64,000 nucleotides of DNA from Acytostelium subglobosum LB1 (GCF_000787575.1 NW_012236528.1:1055552-1119551); one strand, 5' to 3'. Positions 33,520 to 46,221 are shown, counted from the first letter of the stretch. The notes: generated by a model not told the origin, from the sequence alone. Translations and numbers: made by a program.

Positions 33520-34263
33520 GTTTGGAAATAATTAATTAATTAATTAATAGATTGATTATATTTAAGAAGGATTATTATTATTATTTGTTTGAGTTTGATA
33601 TCAAGTAATAATAAAATCCAGTTTATTTATAACTATGGATATTTTGGAAGTTATTCGAGGGACATCTTTGTCGGCCCAATCAGAATTGGGACTTTGGATT
33701 CAAGGTCAAGTCTGTAAAGATCACCCACCTTATATTCATATCTGATCAGGTTCTAATCTTCAGGTTTCAAGTCAACCCAATAATTATTCCTCAACTCACC
33801 CCACACTCAACCAATCAAGAATGAGTTGGTCCTACTCTCATTGGTCTGACCATTTGCATTTGATTTCAAAGACCATTACCTTTGGGGCACAGCTCAGAAA
33901 TGACCTACCAAACAAGGTCACTATTTCTGACTACATACCTTCTACCAAATATCACTGATATTATATTTATAATATTATTAGTATTATGGTTTATTTGATT
34001 GATTAATCGAACAAGAATTACCAAAAAAATAACTTAACCTTTTTAGGTAATTTTCAAAAAGTAGTTTGAAGTTTCTCTAGCAAAGTGATAAAACTTGTCT
34101 GGGTTGTGAGGGAAGAGTGTGTCCAGTGTGGTCTTGATCATGAGTGAAATGGTGTGTGAATCGGGGGTTAGTGAATGAAGTAGATGTACATCATCATGTT
34201 TGCTAGTTCACTCACTCACCAAGACAGTTACTCTATAAATCAATCAATCATATAATATATACA
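33520..34263. promoter_or_regulatory. Divergent spacer between secreted-protein genes
   Basis: An AT-rich spacer of 740 bases. Part of it (33890-33940) can fold as an imperfect hairpin: TCAGAAATGACCT pairs with AGGTCACTATTTCTGA with mismatches. No gene or known RNA recognised. Confidence 0.4.
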
Positions 34264-35451
34264 ATGATTTCCAAACAACTTGATATTTATACATTATTGT
34301 TATTTTTGTTCGTACAATTTATATCATGTTCACAACTTAAAGTAGGTTAAGATAGATATTAGTATTTAGATTCATTTTATTAATATTATATAAAGGATAA
34401 AGATCCAATTCTAAATGGATTCTCATGTCAAAGGAATAACTACTTCCAATATAGTCGATTCAATCTATTTACAGGTGATATGATAATCAATCAAACAATT
34501 GATCAATTTCAAGACCTGGATCTCCTGGCAGTACTCAGTGTCTCTTCTAACAACAATGATTTCTTATTATTTGGTCAGAATCCACATGGTTATCAATTAT
34601 TTACATATGATGTCAAGGTAATCTATTTCCCTATATCACTCATTGACTCACATTACTAACTCAAACATACCTAGATGAACAGTGTACAACTTAAACAACA
34701 AACATCAGCATTGAAGTCCCCAACTTATAATGTTTACTCACCAGTATCATATGACTTTGAGAGGAATACTGTACACTTCCAGATGAATCCAATGTGGACC
34801 AATGGATTAGGTATCATGTCTATTGACTTTGATAACCATCTCAAGTATGTAGAGTGAATGAGTTGTTCACCATGGTGTCCAGTTTACTAACATTAATTAA
34901 TGAATGAATACGTATATAGTACCTTTGTTACATTACAGAATTCATCTGTTATATTGACCAATTGTTTCTATGACCAGGATAGTCATGTATTCTACAGCTC
35001 ATACATTGATATTAATGCTTCTATGAATGTGGCACCATATGACACGAGAGGCCAAGAGAAGTTGAGACCATTCAATCTCACATTGGACTTTATATTATTG
35101 GACAAATACTATGGATACCAGAGTATATACATCTACCGTTCAAAGTTGTTTGTAATAGTTGGTTCAATGTCACCTGGTTTCCCTTTATGGATGGGTGCGA
35201 TCGACTTGGATTCTATGGAGATGTCTACAATATTCCTAGAACAGAGTATGATTGTTGGCAACAACGATCTTGTAGGATGGCGACCGGATTCTATCGATCT
35301 TGAACATGGACGCATCTCGTTGTACGCAGTCGTTTATCCAGACAACACCAAGTCCTACCTCTACATGGTGGATTTATTCACACTCTCCTACACCAAGACA
35401 TCGATGTTATTGAATCTCTCAAATGGAATGGATTGGACTATAATGACTTAA
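34264..35451 (+). CDS. Secreted protein, dictyostelid-type, unrecognised
   Basis: Four exons: 34264-34341, 34396-34617, 34675-34844 and 34920-35451; 333 residues. The first exon encodes a signal peptide (LLLFLFVQFISCSQ). The mature part has repeated strand-rich phrases (YNVYSPVSYDFERNTVHFQM, WMGAIDLDSM, SYLYMVDLFTLS) that suggest a beta-propeller-like or beta-sandwich fold. Asn-X-Ser/Thr sites are present (NSS, NLT, NAS). No family is recognised. Splice junctions are canonical apart from a GTAGGT donor at exon 1, and phase is consistent throughout. Confidence 0.65.
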
Positions 35452-35770
35452 GTCTTAAAGAAATCTAGATACTTGCAATTCTCTCTATTAGGTATCAAGT
35501 GTGTACGTCATACATGCAATAGGGTCTTTGTGTGGGTTGGTGTAGTCTCGGGTGGGTGGGGTAGACGACCGGTCGTTCCTGTGAGTTTGATTCAGATCTG
35601 ACGCAGTTTACAATATTTATCAAGACCTTTATTCAATTCCATATTAATAATTTATTTATTCAAATACAACCAAATTACAGTTACTCAAATCCACTTCAAA
35701 ATAATTTATTAATTATTTATATTTATTAATTATTTATATTTATTATTTATTTATTTAATTTTATAACAAG
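35452..35770. promoter_or_regulatory. Spacer between two secreted-protein genes
   Basis: AT-rich spacer. The last 130 bases consist almost only of A and T (TATTTATTAATTATTTAT repeats), as is typical of dictyostelid promoters just before a start codon. No gene. Confidence 0.5.
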
Positions 35771-35998
35771 ATGAGGACATTCAACATAATCAATATCTCA
35801 ATATGGCTGGTAGTGATGTTGGTATTACTGGTATCCAAGAGTAATGGAGAGTCTACATACCACGAGTGTGAATACAACTGTTATTTAAATGAGCAGAATT
35901 GTCTCTACAGCTGCGATTTGAACCGCAGAAGCTATTGCAACTGTTTTGACCTAGCTCTCAACTGTATTGCCATCTGTGAAGGTTATTATTATAAATAA
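35771..35998 (+). CDS. Small secreted Cys-rich peptide
   Basis: A single exon of 75 residues. A signal peptide (WLVVMLVLLVSKSNG, to about residue 26) is followed by a short mature peptide with eight cysteines in paired spacings (CEYNC, CLYSC, CNCFDLALNC, CIAIC). This C-x3-C-like pattern suggests a disulfide-linked helical hairpin. No family is recognised. It has its own AT-rich promoter. A perfect 11-base inverted repeat follows about 80 bases downstream. Confidence 0.6.
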   Translation: MRTFNIINISIWLVVMLVLLVSKSNGESTYHECEYNCYLNEQNCLYSCDLNRRSYCNCFDLALNCIAICEGYYYK

Positions 35999-36079
35999 AT
36001 AATATTAACTCTCTCTGATAATAGACAATTTACTTCACAAAGATATGTGTTTGTGAGGTGGGTGTATTATTTATCTGGG

Positions 36080-36111
36080 TCATTTACAACAACCACGAGT
36101 GTTGTAAATGA
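36080..36111. other. Perfect hairpin-forming inverted repeat
   Basis: TCATTTACAAC (36080-36090) and GTTGTAAATGA (36101-36111) are perfect reverse complements separated by ten bases. The repeat lies between the small secreted peptide gene and the left end of the transposon. It could act in 3' end formation or be a footprint of a small element; nothing more can be said. Confidence 0.5.
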
Positions 36112-36250
36112 TCAATAATAATATCTTGATCAGATGATTTGAATTGGAATATATATGTGACTTCGAAGGAAGGAATGTTGTCATTCAATTAATTTATTGA
36201 AATATAAAAAAACTATGATATTTAAGATATTATTAATTATTTTTATAGGA

Positions 36251-39200
36251 TTAACCCCTAAAGACAGAGATAGGCTGCGCACTAAGTGTAAGCGGGGTGT
36301 TGGTGCACCCCCTTACTTTATTTGGAATTAATTGTGCACAGTTTTGGAAAGTTACAAGTCAATTGGTATTGACCTGTTTATTGTAGGGTAAGGATAACAA
36401 GAAAGAGCCACAGATGACTAGACGGAGAAGGTGATCGAGCCCAGCGTCGGTTGCCAATAAGTAATGACATGATCCCTAGTGATGGACAACAAGTGTGATG
36501 GACTATGGCAACTAATCTGATTGATGGATTAATGATGGGATGAACCAGGTGTTTGATTGATCAATTGAGTGCATCAACAACATTAGTAAATGTGGTCAGT
36601 GAGTAACATCAGTGCAGACCGGACCTTGATGAGGACCTGGATCCGTCTCTTGAAGAGCGAGATACCTTTGGTGGTGTTCTAAGAGTTGGTCAATGGACTG
36701 GAAGGTGTCCGCTGTCTGCAGTGGCATGGGTCAGTGACAAATATTGTTGTCCTATCCATCATCGTCTGGGTTGTTGTTGATCCGCTTGTCGACGATCTTT
36801 TGTTGAGGTGGACGATGATGATTGTGATGATTGTGATGATTGTGATGATTGTGGAGATGTTGACTCCTTCCAAATGTATGAATGTTGGNGGTGTTGGGGT
36901 TGGTGCGGCACAGCTGGCAACGATGCTTGTTGTTGCTCCACCAATGATGGCGATGTTTGGGACAACGATGGTGGAATGTATCTCNTGCGCTTCTTAAATT
37001 CTGGAAGTTTGGTCAGGACCACATCTGGATACTGATCCGACTGTGTGGATGTCAATGATCCAGCAGCTTGCNTGATAAGGTCTATATACCTGATAACCTG
37101 ATAAAAAAAAAGGAGCAGGCGGAAAACTGCTCCGAGCAGCGAGGTTCTGAGGCGGCGCAATGGATGTCTCACTTGGAAGTGGATCAAGTTGGTGTATCTT
37201 CAAGTGCTTGTTGTGGTAGATGNTTGAACACTCTTGATGCAACACTATATGGCAACACAGGCAGACGTTGGTGGNATCTCCTCGATTGTCTCTATTCGTC
37301 TCTCCCTTGTCAACACAGTGTACGCACTTGAGAAGTCTCCGATTTTGTTTAAAGTCTGTGGCCACATCCATAGCATGTTTGGAAATGGTTGGCTTGTCAA
37401 CATTGGTGCCAGAGGTAAACATGAGGTTGTTCTTGGCAATCTTGATCCTTTGCTCTTGGGAGAAATGATGGAAANTTTGATGGCGAGGCATGTAGAAGAC
37501 GTTTGTGGTGTTGACATCTCTGCCCTGGGGCAGCGTGCAGCGTGGCAGTGGTGGGAGAAGATATCCGTTGATCGCCCCCAGCAGGTGGTCTCTGAAACAA
37601 ATGGGCTTGTCTGGTTGGCAAATCATGTTGAACAGTACCATTGAATTCCAGGCCAATATATAAAGGGCGTCATGAAGAAGTACCCTCCAGAAGGTACGAG
37701 CTCGATGAACATTCCTGTTGGGATTGATGACCATCTTGGTGCTGTCCACATAGTTATGACTAACATTATAACAGAAGACAACCCTTGGTGCCTTGCGGGT
37801 AACGGTCATATGACGTGAGGATCTATGTTGTTGGTGTTGATAAGAGTGTTAGTACATTGTTATTGTACGTTGTTACACCATCGATCTCCTTCATTCATGA
37901 TCCAAACGCACCTCTTCTCGTGGCCAACTNTGTCGTACATGCGCAAGGGATTTGGGATGTTGGTTAGGAAGTAGCAAACCTTCTTATCCCTTGCTCTCCA
38001 GGCTATCGCCGTGCTGAATGAGTTGGCGCCGTATACAACGGTGTCCACAAATTCCTTGTCGCTGCTTGCCTTCCTTCTGAGGACGATGCACTGCTGTCGA
38101 TAGTTCTCCTGCTCCTCAGTGCTCAACCTCAGCCAGTAGTTGACTTGATTGCTTCTCTTGCTGCTGCTGCTGCTGCTGCTACCTCGGGTATTGTTGTTGT
38201 TGTTGTTGTTGTCATCCTCTTCATCTTCATCGTCATCCTCATCTTCATCTTCATCAAAATCATAGTCGTCATCCTCACTGTCGTTGTCCAACCAATGCTC
38301 CATGGTTTGCTTGGCATGCTTCGCCCTCCTATTCTTTCTTTCCATCTGTTTCTTTATCATCTCGTTGTAACTCCTCTCCAAGTACTGATCATTGATAAAT
38401 AGAGGAGTGAATACATCAAAAGAGTTTGACCTCGATAGAGAAACAATGAAGTACTGGTTCCTCTTGGATAGTTCCTGAACGTTCTCATAGGTACCAAGAA
38501 CTCCTATTGAAGTTGACGTGTGTGTGCAAGGATGGTGTCAATGATAATGTGATCCAAGGTGATCCATCATGATCGTGCTAAAAATGTTGAACTTACCTGC
38601 GTCAATGGCGAAGCATCTGCTCTCCGTGGGTGTGGACTCTCCAGGCAGTTGGACTGCGTGGCGCATCATATCGTCCATGATCAGTTTGTTGACTGGCACT
38701 CCTTCCGTGCCATTGGCCTTGATGACATACTCCTGGGAGAAATGGTAGATGTACTTATTCTCATCCACTAGCTTCCATGTTACGCCGCATCGGTCAGCCT
38801 TCCCAGTGATCATCTTCTTTCCTCCTCCAAATCCCATCCACTTGTAGAGATCATCGTCCAAAGAGAGGAAGGGTGACTTCCTATAGAAGTTCTTGATGAT
38901 CAAGTTGAGGTCTGTCCGTAGCCATTCGTAGCTTGTCTGTTGGTTGGACTCTCGATTGGCAAAGCCAGGCATGTGAAGACATCTATCATATTGGAATGTA
39001 TATGAATGATTGATTGAGTGATAAGTAATTGAGAGATAATTGATTGATCGATTGAATGTGATTGAATAGACTGACACTTACCGATGGATCTGCTTGAATC
39101 TGTACCAAGACATCAGTGATTGGTACTCTGGTTTGTAGAGACTCAGTCTGAGACTAGCCTTTTGTTGGTGATTCCAGCATTCTTTGATACTGTTCACTCT

Positions 39201-40372
39201 GTCCAATCCCAAATGAAAGAAGATGGCAAAGTAGGCCTTGAGCTCTGTCTCTGAGATATCTGAGCCCCTTAGATACCATGGCATGGATCTTGGAGCTTCA
39301 TCTTCCTCGTTGCTATCATCATCATCGTCGTCGTCGTCATCAGTGATCATATCATCAAGGTCAAATTCATCATCACTGTCGCCATCATCCATGTCCTCGT
39401 CCTCGTCCTCGTCCTTGTCATTGGACTCAGTCTCATCGTCTTTGGCATCTTCATCTTCATCATCCTCCTTGTCCAAATCAAACAATTGGCCAGAGTTAGC
39501 CGCCACCAAGTCTGAATGAGTTCTTGAAACTGGATTCAGTCTCTCTTCATATTTCTTCCGACCAACAGCACGGTACCTGTGATGTAGTTATCTACGTTAG
39601 ACCATCTGATCCGTACCAATACTATTGTTGTGCCACTGGTGCCATCACTTACTCATTGGTTGCCCGATGGAGAGCACCAAGAACAGTCTTGAAGTAAAGT
39701 TTGAATAGATATGGCGCACCTCCCTGACGAGCCTTGCTCAGCTTATCAGCCATCTCTTTAGTAAGATGATCGCTCTGTACATATGATGTGTCGAATGGTT
39801 GTGTCTTCATTCGCTCATCGAGGTTCATCTCTCCCCTCTCCTTCGCTGTAGGACTCTTCTTCTTTGTTGCATTTGTTGTTGTTGTTGTTGTTGTTGTTGT
39901 TTGTTTGTTCTTTTTCAATGCTTGCTTTGTCTTCTTGGATCTTGAGCGAGTGATCACTGGGTACACATCCTCATCCTCTTCNGCTACATCTGCATCCATT
40001 GATGGATGCTCTGCGTTTTGATGCCATTGTTCATTGGGTTTTAGTGTATATATATCCCCTCGAACAAAGTCTGTTTAGGTGTACAGTATGAGAATAAAGT
40101 CTTGAGTGTGTATATCAATCAATTATTCAACTCCCAACATACTGTATCTGTTTGTATATTGTTTCTTCCTACTATTGGATGATGTTGCATGCTCTGTATC
40201 TCTATCTGTGTTTGTTGTAGAAGACATGGCGTGTTGACAATGAAATTGAACAAAGACAAAGAGCATGGGATTGTTAATGTNGTTAAATTAAATTTAATTG
40301 ATAAAAAAGGAAATTAGGGGTACTTATTACCTATGGGGTACACCAACACCCCAACTACACCTTAAGGGTTAA
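36251..40372. mobile_element. piggyBac-type DNA transposon, TTAA-flanked
   Basis: The element runs about 4.1 kb between TTAA at 36251-36254 and TTAA at 40369-40372. Both ends begin with the family signature after TTAA: CCCCTAAAG on the left and CCCTTAAGG on the right. The left end continues GATAGGCTGCGCAC, close to the canonical piggyBac end. A subterminal inverted repeat occurs near both ends: GGGGTGTTGGTGCACCCC at 36294-36311 and its reverse complement with one mismatch at 40335-40352. The minus-strand transposase fills the interior. Isolated N bases occur at 36889, 36985, 37072, 37223, 37275, 37475, 37930, 39982 and 40281, all within the element. It looks complete, so recent activity is possible. 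Confidence 0.88.
36759..39999 (-). CDS. piggyBac-type (PGBD/DDE) transposase, multi-exon
   Basis: Minus-strand exons: 39999-39653, 39576-39082, 38982-38597, then from about 38488 to the 37.9 kb region, and a last large part 37809-36994 with a further tail frame to 36759. The first four join in phase; the last junctions are not resolved. Family features in order are KAYFAIFFHLGLDRV, the LMSWYRFKQIHRC block, LSLDDDLYKWMGFGG (first catalytic Asp region), CFAIDAGVLGTYE (second) and VVFCYNVSHNYVD (third). ARTFWRVLLHDALYIL follows, with a C-terminal Cys-rich zinc finger (LLKCVHC, VCLCC, HQECS) ending IYHNK. Acidic low-complexity inserts are unusual for the family. Single N bases come from assembly ambiguity. 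The protein should cut at TTAA and reintegrate the element. Confidence 0.8.
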
Positions 40373-40700
40373 TCGCAATCTCGAATGGTAGTGACAATTC
40401 TCCTGCCATTCTCTATTTGAATACTAGAAGAACTTTATTATCTTACCAGGGTGATTATGTTGTAGGGGAAAGTTCAGATCAACTAAATCAAAATGCAGAT
40501 GACTTTTTAATTGATGTCCTGAATTCAAAAGGATAACATTGATACATTTCAAGGACGAATGAAGCCTTGAAACAGTTTGCAAAAAGGCGCCTTTTTTCTT
40601 CTAATATAGTAATAATAAATAAAGACAACACGTTTATTCCTCACCCTTCATTATACATGATATATATATATATATATATATAAATACTAGTACTAGATAG
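40373..40700. promoter_or_regulatory. Spacer upstream of the condensin gene
   Basis: Between the right transposon end and the condensin start codon. It contains a long TA run (about 40660-40684) just before the ATG and no gene. Confidence 0.5.
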
Positions 40701-43700
40701 ATGACATCTGTTGAGTTCTTGATACCTATACATTATGAGGACTTGGAGTCTGCCTCACACAATGTCAATGATGATGATGATGACTCTGGCGACACAACCA
40801 CCGACAAATACACAATACGTAAACAAATCAATGTATTAGAGTTGTCAGACAATACAAAGTTAAAGACATTAGATGGTATGTTATCGTCATTCATTCATTG
40901 ATTGATTGATACTAACATTCATTCAACATAGATATACATTCAAGGCTTACAAGGGATACATTGGATATACTCAATCACAACAACTTTGATCCATTGTTCT
41001 ACTTTATTGGGTATGTCTATTTAGACTTGAATATCAGTATACGCGAAGGCTAACACAACAACAAACATACAGCAAGATACCATCGTTACCAAATGATGTA
41101 AAGAACCAGGTGTTGTCAATATTACAGACAGGCCTGACAAAGATACATCCTGTTATACAGGACTTGATTTCAAAGTCCTCTTCAATGAATCATGGCTCAG
41201 ACGATTATACAGTGCATCTGCAACAGGTCAGGAACTCACTAAAGATATACGTATTCTTCATTCAATGGTTCAATCACTTTTCGACCAATGACAAGTCGGT
41301 GTCTGCGTCGTCAGGCGCTGGCGCGTCTGGCTCATCGGGCGCCACCACCGCCAACTCCAAGAAGCGAAAGACATCCAAGCAGACAGGCGTCGAGGAGATA
41401 CATTGGGAGCAAGAGGGCAGCAAGGAGCGCACACTCACGCTCCTACACAGTCTGCTCGAGCTCAATTTGGCACAGCTCTGGAAGCTCGACTGTCCCGAGG
41501 AGGCATTCGTACAGATGATCACCAGGATGGTCTACGCAATGATTGAGAACCAAGCCAACATCAGAAGCAAGCCAATCAAACAGACACTGTTTGCGATCAT
41601 CATCATACTGGTACAGCGCTACAATCATGCACAGATGATCACAGACAATGTGGTCCGTCTGCTCAATGCCCACGAGCACCTGCCGCAGCACATGGCCGAG
41701 CTCTACGGCGCCATCACATCGGTAAGCGAGGGCGACAAGCACACCCATCTCGTGGCCGATGCCGTTCGCGAGATTGGCAAGATCACATCGCGCGACCTCC
41801 ACGACAATGCCGGCGTGCGTCACATGTCAGAGTTCATTGGATTGCTCGCCAGCAACGTACCGGGCCTCATGCAGCCATTGCTGCCATCACTGCTCCTCCA
41901 GCTGGACAATGAGAACTACGCCGTCAGGAACGGTGTGATCGACTCGGTGGGCCACCTCATTGAGCACGTGCACAAGAATAAGGAGGCTCCCAACAGGAAG
42001 ACCACGCTGGACAGCCTCTTCCAGACACTGTTTGACAGGTACCGCGACGTGAATCCATACTCGAGGAACAAGGTACTGCAGACTCTACTTAGTCTGTTGC
42101 CCAAACACTTGGTGCCGCCACGCCACTACCGACACGTGGTGGAGATTGCCATTGGCAGGATATCGGACAAGGTGTCGTGGACGAGGAAGTACGCGATGCA
42201 GCTGTTCAAGGCCACGCTCAAGCATCAATACTACTCGGCCGTGCTCAGGTCAGACTTCTTTGAGCAGCTCAACGAGAAGTTCCACAGGCTGGAGAACGAC
42301 CTGCTGGAGCAGGACCAGGGATCACAGATGGTCGATGACAATGACGATGAGGCGCTCGAGCAGGACGACCAGGGTGACGACGAGGAGGGCAAGAAGAAGC
42401 CAATGTTTGCCAACATTCAATCGCTCAAGATTGACAAGGCGCAGCTGCAGGACCTGGTCGAGAACACGCCATATGTGAGCACGGTCGACTTCCCGCCAAG
42501 CAAATGGATCTCCACAGTGTTCCCCAAGATGAAGTCGTGGATTGTGGAGACGACCAAATTCATCAAGTTGATCGAGCAGCCAATGGACACCATTTGCATG
42601 CTTCTGGGCAGCGTCAACAACAGTGACGTGCTGGAAGCCATCAAAGTCATACTGAAAGCTTACAAGCTGGGCATCTCCAACTCCAAGCAGGCTTTGTCCA
42701 AGATGCTCGTACTGATCTGGAGCAAAGAGCAGCCAATCAAAGAGGCTACAATCGATGCCTTCAACAAGATCATTGTGCCCAATGACTCTGATCACTCTCC
42801 CAAAGAGCCCTACCTTATTGCCAAGCGATTGATTGAGTAAGTGTACTGTAGTTGTGTGATTATAATGTCGTCTCGATGTCTAACAGATACCTCCAATCTC
42901 ACCTTAGCCTGACCTTTGGAATGACCTTGGGAGAAATGACATCGTTGGAAGAGTTGGTCAAAGAGATGATGAAGAAGCAGTTCTTGAAGCCAAGCGTTAT
43001 ACATGCACTTTGGGATATCTTTTGTAAGTTTGATTGATTGATCCATTGATTGGCGATGCGATGCAAGCCCACTGACTCGCTCCCCTTTGTCATTCATCCA
43101 GCTGGAAAGGTACAACAATACAACAGCAGTGAGGATATACGTGGAGCATTGATTGTTCTATCGATGGCGGCCAATGTCGATCACAACATCGTGGCTGAAC
43201 GAGTCAACCTATTGGTCACCAATGGACTGGAATCAAACAAGAATGTATGTGGATGGCAGACAAACAAGGTTGTGGCCCATGTCGACTAATCAATCTCCCT
43301 CCTCATACTACTCCAGGACGATGAATACGTACCAAGGTACACATGCATCACACTACAGAAGCTGCGATCGGAAGAGGGCGTCACATCGTCCAAGATGCCA
43401 AGGATCAAGAATGACCAGGTCATCTTTGAGAAGTTGATCGATCATATGCTTCAGCAACCAACGTCACAGTCGCGATGGTTGATGTTTGCCGAGCAGGCCA
43501 TCAACACGATATACACGCTCAGTGAGCAGCCCGAGGCCTTGTCGGCCAAGATACTCAAGAAGTTGATCGCTCAGATCAATCAACAGACGCTGGAGACGGT
43601 GGACAGCCAACTGCTGAGCAGGTTCATCTTCATCCTCGGTCACATCGCCCTGAAACAACTAGTTCACATCGAGGAGATTCGTGGTGAGTTGAGAAAGCAA

Positions 43701-45370
43701 CGAATAGAGAAGAACAACAATCAGGCCAAGAGTTCAAAGAAGTCACAACAAGAGAGTAAGTCATGGCGTGAGGTAGTTGATTGATTGATTGCATGGACTG
43801 ACAAGGCTGGCGACACACTTAGACATTGAGAAGGAGTTGGGCTCAGAGCAGGCTGAGGCAGAGAATGAGGAGGACAAGTTACAGGAGAAGGCCGAGCGTG
43901 ATATCATCATGGAGAACAATCTGATTGGACGATACGTACCTTTGATCCAAGCCATATGCATCAATCAAGGCAACAACTTCAATGTATGTATCATCTACAC
44001 TGGATGATGACACGCATTGACTGACAAACACCCGCATCAACAGGACCAAACATTGCAGACGACTGCTGTGCTCACTCTTTGCAAGCTGATGTGTGTCAAC
44101 AGTGAGTTCTGTGACAACAACCTTCAGATTATATTCACACTGTTGGCCTCATCACAATCTGAGACCATTCGCTCAAACATTGTCATTTGTCTGGGCGACC
44201 TTGCGGTGCGGTTCCCCAACGTGATTGAGCCATGGACGCTCAAACTGTACGCAAGACTGCGAGACAAAGATGTTTCGACCAGGAACACAACGCTGATGGT
44301 TCTTACACATTTGATCTTGAACGACATGGTCAAGGTGAAGGTATCGATCAGTGAGCTGGCGCTCTGTCTCGTCGACACGGACCAACGCATCGTCTACAAC
44401 GCCCGTCTGTTCTTTAACAGTCTCAGCTCAAAGGGCAACACACTATACAACATCCTACCAGAGGTCATCAGTAGGCTTGCGATCGACAGTGGCGTCAACG
44501 TCACCAACGAATCAATCAGAGACATACTCAAATACCTCTTCTCCTTCATCCAGAAGGAGAAGCTCAATGAGAACCTGGTCGAGAAGATGTGCCATCGTTT
44601 CAAGATTGCCAAAGGTATGTATCCATGCTTCGCCAACTCAATCAATCTGGTCAGCCTCTAATCCACCTCGATCTTCCCTAGATATTGCCGAATCCAGGAA
44701 CATTGCATTCTGTCTACAACTGCTTAGCTACAGCGAGAAGTCTTTGCGCAAGCTATTGGACTCGTACAAGGTCTATCAGGACAAGCTGGTAGATGAAGAG
44801 GTGTCTCAACTGATGAGTGCGATCATTACAAAAGCAAAGAAGGGTGTTGGAGCCAAGCCGGCGGAATGGAAGCAGCTCATTGATGAGCTGGAGAGAAAGC
44901 TTACCATTCACACAGAGAATGAGGATGACCAATCACCATCTGTGGCAGCTCCCAGCACAGGCACACAGGCATCACGACCAAAGAGAGCGGTGACAAAGGC
45001 AAAGACAAAGGCAAAGGCAAAGTCAAAGAAGGACGATGACGACGACGATGACGATGAGGATGAGGAAGAGAGCAGCGACCAATCGATGGCCGATGATGAA
45101 GAGGATGACGACGACGAAGCAGTGGCTCCATCAAAGCCAACACCAGCTGTGACAAAGGCCAAACCACCTCCAGCATCCAGAAAGAAGCCGGCTGCTGCGC
45201 CAAAGAAGAAACCCGCTGCGCCTGCGCCAGCCACCAGGAAGAAGCCCGCCGCCAGAAGAAAGAAACCGGTGGAAAGCGAAAGCGAGGAGAGTGAGGAGAG
45301 CGACGAAGATATGGACAGTGAAAGCAGCGAGAGTCAGAGCGAGAGCGAAGACATGGACAGCGACAATTAA
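40701..45370 (+). CDS. Condensin complex subunit 1 (CAP-D2/Cnd1)
   Basis: Nine exons: 40701-40875, 40932-41010, 41073-42836, 42887-43023, 43102-43244, 43317-43755, 43823-43983, 44044-44614 and 44682-45370; 1385 residues, the expected length. HEAT-repeat content is clear (GLLASNVPGLMQPLLPSLLL, NYAVRNGVIDSVGHLIEH, PYSRNKVLQTLLSLLPKH). The Cnd1 core follows: LTLCKLMCVNSEFCDNNLQI, NIVICLGDLAVRFPNVIEPW, LRDKDVSTRNTTLMVLTHLI and NARLFFNSLSSKGNTLYN. The tail is Lys/Pro/Ala-rich with acidic Ser/Glu runs, likely flexible and phosphorylated. The protein helps compact mitotic chromosomes together with the SMC2/SMC4 ring. All splice borders are GT-AG and phase-consistent. Confidence 0.95.
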
Positions 45371-45534
45371 ACTATTATTATTTTCCATATAATCCTGGTT
45401 GTGTCGCCACGTGGTAGTTGGCGCGCGAACTTTCAAGTTCGTGCTATTGCTCACTCATTCTGTTCATTCATTCTCATTTAAACTCACTCATTGTTATAGA
45501 TATATATATATATATTCCATGAAGGAGTAGATGC

Positions 45535-46057
45535 ATGTATATGACAGGACTAAAGAGACTGCATTGTCAGCAAGAGAACGATAGCTTTGAGTCAGATAAC
45601 GATCAACAACAACAACAACTACAATATATAATAACGAAGAGGAATAGACTCGATCATCAACTACAGGAATATATTGTTCATACACCTGCTGGAGACAACA
45701 ACATCGATACTCCCAATTGTAATGTCTAATCTAATACCAAGCTAATACCATTGTATTGGCAGTTGGTTGGTTGCCTGAGTAACCTGCCTGACACGTGACA
45801 TCCCTACAGATGTCCCTTCACCTCCTCAGGTGCCCACGTTGTCAGACGACATTGTTGACTACTACAATGGTTGCCACATCAACAACAGCAACATCAATGG
45901 CAACAGCGTAACAAACAGATGCCACAACACCAACAGCAACAGCAACAGTTGTAGTAGACAGACTGCACCACCACCTCTTCCTCCACCTCCCAACATGTTC
46001 AAGCGAGCTGCATCGACCAGTGTTATTAATGTTGTTATTGGCCAACAACAGTCTTGA
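45535..46057 (+). CDS. Low-complexity protein, unrecognised
   Basis: A two-exon model, 45535-45718 and 45810-46057, joined in phase (donor GTAATG, acceptor CTACAG); 143 residues. Exon 1 has a poly-Gln run, and exon 2 is Asn/Ser-rich with a PPPLPPPPNMFKRA segment that could bind SH3 or WW domains. No family recognised. A second in-frame ATG lies at 45541. Confidence 0.5.
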
Positions 46058-46221
46058 CATCTGTAGCAGCACCAATCCTAATCCTATAAAATGATTGACA
46101 TGGGAGTAGGATGTTGATGTATATATACATTCGTTCGCGTATAATTCAACGCGTAAGCTAGACTATATTTAAAAGATGATTGATGGATCGCCTATTATGT
46201 ATGACTGGTCCAATCGTTCGC

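Noticed and set aside
39238-39519. Ser-rich plus-strand frame within the transposon
   Set aside because: Antisense shadow of the acidic region of the transposase.
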